A stretch of DNA of 22,212 nt from a virus. Of the stretch, positions 21,084-22,212 are shown piece by piece (within the stretch, counting starts at the first letter, position 1; each line of letters opens with the position of its first letter). A program made the position numbers and the translations under genes. A model generated the notes under the pieces. That model saw only the letters and a program-made list of their open reading frames with translations, searched no databases and was not told the origin of the DNA. The stretch spans positions 1 to 22,212 of the IMG/VR virus record IMGVR_UViG_3300033388_003442; one strand, 5' to 3'.

Positions 21084-21905
21084 GCCTTAAAAAAAATAAA
21101 CCAAAACCCCGATAATGTGCTTTTTGAGCGTATGGGTGGGCTTTTTGGACTTCTTGGTAAAGATTTTGCTAAAGAATTGGATACGGTTATCAAAGATATT
21201 CAAACAGAACTGGATAAGATGAAAAAGGAGACACTTACTTCCACTGATAAAGAACTTATAGAAAAAAAGAAAAGAGAACTGACAGAATTACAAAATAAAG
21301 CACAAGCTCTCTATTCTGAATTTACTGAGAAAACCACTCAACTTATTTTAGATGTAAATGATAAAACAAAAAGAGCCATTACAAGCGTACAGCAAACATC
21401 GGAAACAGTAGAGAATAATTTAGAGAAAACTTCAACACAAATACACGGTGAAATAATATCAGTTCTCAATAAAGCTAAAACAAACATAGACAAATATCAA
21501 GGTCCAAAAGGAGACGAGGGAGATAAAGGAAAAGACGGAAGTTCTGATAAACCGGACGAAATAGTAAAGAAAATAAATAAAGCTGACAAGAAAATATCAA
21601 TAGCTTCAATTTTTGGACTTTCTCAAGAGATCGTTAGTATTAAACAAGCTATTCGTAGAAAAGCTGGAGGTGGCGGAGGAGGGGGTATGGGGAATTTTAT
21701 CCATCAATCTTTCAATGGAAATGGAAGCATAACATCATTCACGCTTTCAAATGGTGTAGCAAGTGAGGGGAGAGCTATTTTTGTACGTTATCAAGGTCAA
21801 TTACAAGTAGATACTACACATTATTCTGTTTCGGGTAAAACTCTTTCTTTAACTTTTACGCCTAAGAATAACTCGTTTATTGATGTAACATATGTAAGAA
21901 CATGA
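21063..21905 (+). CDS. Coiled-coil/collagen-like tail fibre protein
   Basis: A 280-aa fibre with a clear modular plan. Residues about 35-145 are a long charged coiled coil (LDTVIKDIQTELDKMKKE, KKKRELTELQNKAQALYSE). Residues 147-159 are a short collagen-like stretch (GPKGDEGDKGKDG, four G-x-y triplets). Then follow a helical linker, a run of seven Gly at 202-208, and a C-terminal beta domain (211-280; SFTLSNGVASEGRAIFVRYQ, THYSVSGKTLSLTFTP) of a type widespread at the tips of phage fibres and used for trimerisation or receptor contact. There is no signal peptide, unlike the fibre genes on either side. The stop overlaps the next start (ATGA), so the two are co-translated. The start has A at -3 and no Shine-Dalgarno. 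Confidence 0.75.
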   Translation: MSSKLQQALKKINQNPDNVLFERMGGLFGLLGKDFAKELDTVIKDIQTELDKMKKETLTSTDKELIEKKKRELTELQNKAQALYSEFTEKTTQLILDVNDKTKRAITSVQQTSETVENNLEKTSTQIHGEIISVLNKAKTNIDKYQGPKGDEGDKGKDGSSDKPDEIVKKINKADKKISIASIFGLSQEIVSIKQAIRRKAGGGGGGGMGNFIHQSFNGNGSITSFTLSNGVASEGRAIFVRYQGQLQVDTTHYSVSGKTLSLTFTPKNNSFIDVTYVRT

Positions 21906-22212
21906 ATATAATAATCACAATTTTAATATCAGCTATTGTTTCAACCGGAGCTTTATTTATTCAAACACCAGATATGAATGTGGGAGTTGCTCCCAGAATA
22001 TTCACTTCTTCACAAGTAGGAACTTCTCCTACTGCGGGTGATGTGTTGCAGTCTGATGGTTTTACTTCTGAATGGGTAGCAACAACAACGTTAGGTATTG
22101 TGGGCGGCGGCTCTACCGGCGGCTCTACTGTTCTTACAACTAAAGGCGATATCCTCACGCATGACGGCGCAACCTCAACCAGACTAGCAGTAGGAACAGA
22201 CGGACAAGTGAT
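21902..22212 (+). CDS. Signal-anchored tail fibre-like protein, cut by the window end
   Basis: A frame starting at 21902 (ATGA overlap with the preceding fibre gene) and still open at the window edge, about 103 codons seen. Residues 1-17 are a hydrophobic signal or anchor (MNIIITILISAIVSTGALF). The next part has fibre-like repeats: SQVGTSPTAGDVLQSDGFT, EWVATTTLGIVGGGSTGG, then TTKGDILTHDGATSTRLAVG. The last resembles the KGDLLVHDG...L-VG-DGQVL unit common in tail fibres, and the VLQSxG...WVATTTLGI phrase is one I associate with Parcubacteria-derived sequences. It would be the fourth signal-bearing protein in this structural block. Its function, probably host attachment, is inferred. Confidence 0.65.
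   Translation, partial: MNIIITILISAIVSTGALFIQTPDMNVGVAPRIFTSSQVGTSPTAGDVLQSDGFTSEWVATTTLGIVGGGSTGGSTVLTTKGDILTHDGATSTRLAVGTDGQV

Noticed and set aside
1-22212. Alternative genetic code (TGA as glycine, as in Gracilibacteria or SR1)
   Set aside because: Genes end at TGA (20931-20933 and 21903-21905) at sensible lengths with correctly spaced or overlapping next genes, and long frames contain no in-frame TGA.
1-22212. CRISPR array, tRNA, rRNA, insertion sequence, integrase or att site
   Set aside because: No regularly spaced direct repeats, cloverleaf-like sequence, transposase or recombinase motif was found on reading the window.

Overview
This window looks like the packaging, head and short-tail half of a tailed-phage genome (or prophage). 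It is AT-rich, and almost everything from about 1.3 kb onward is one rightward block of closely spaced genes. TGA is used as a true stop at least twice (20931-20933 and 21903-21905), so the code looks standard. None of the 22 plus-strand starts I place has a Shine-Dalgarno motif, and 19 of them have A at -3. The fibre and signal-anchored genes carry Ser/Thr-rich modules that I associate, from memory, with phages and genomes of Patescibacteria (CPR, Parcubacteria-like). That host is an inference; Bacteroidota share the SD-less starts and cannot be excluded.

Layout. 14-403: a small conserved-looking phage protein closing a rightward unit. 509-542: a bidirectional terminator. 552-1011: two small leftward genes, one basic and SH3-like, one strongly acidic. 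1012-1307: an unusually structured divergent intergenic region with five inverted repeats, a 19-bp element present twice in inverted orientation, and an exact DnaA-box match. 1308-1763: a 53-aa membrane ORF and a 92-aa protein. 1753-3429: a phage GroEL-type chaperonin with conserved ATPase residues and a diverged apical domain. 3433-7220: terminase small subunit, terminase large subunit and portal. 7255-8806: two hypothetical proteins and a probable scaffold. 8839-10353: probable decoration protein and major capsid protein.

10381-11662: two proteins with N-terminal membrane or signal segments, separated by a strong hairpin. 11664-12756: a head-tail connector-like gene that appears split by a deletion and frameshift. 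12759-14606: a large tail-hub or nozzle-like protein. 14611-16485: a signal-anchored, polyglycine-rich fibre or adhesin. 16491-16601: a 36-aa gene resembling only the C-terminus of tail-collar proteins. 16603-20933: two large helical proteins that fit internal virion (ejection) proteins. 20934-21047: a possible 37-aa membrane ORF on the minus strand. 21063-end: a coiled-coil/collagen-like fibre, then a second signal-anchored fibre cut by the window edge.

The genes read as one assembly line: chaperonin-aided capsid folding, TerS/TerL packaging through the portal, scaffolded head, adaptor and nozzle, ejection proteins and fibres. There is no tape-measure or tail-tube gene in the window and the order parallels P22-like podoviruses, so a short-tailed virion is likely. 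The most unusual points are the repeat-rich 1.0-1.3 kb region, the four virion-locus proteins with signal or membrane N-termini, the split connector gene, the detached collar tail, and promoters placed so that transcripts would be leaderless.
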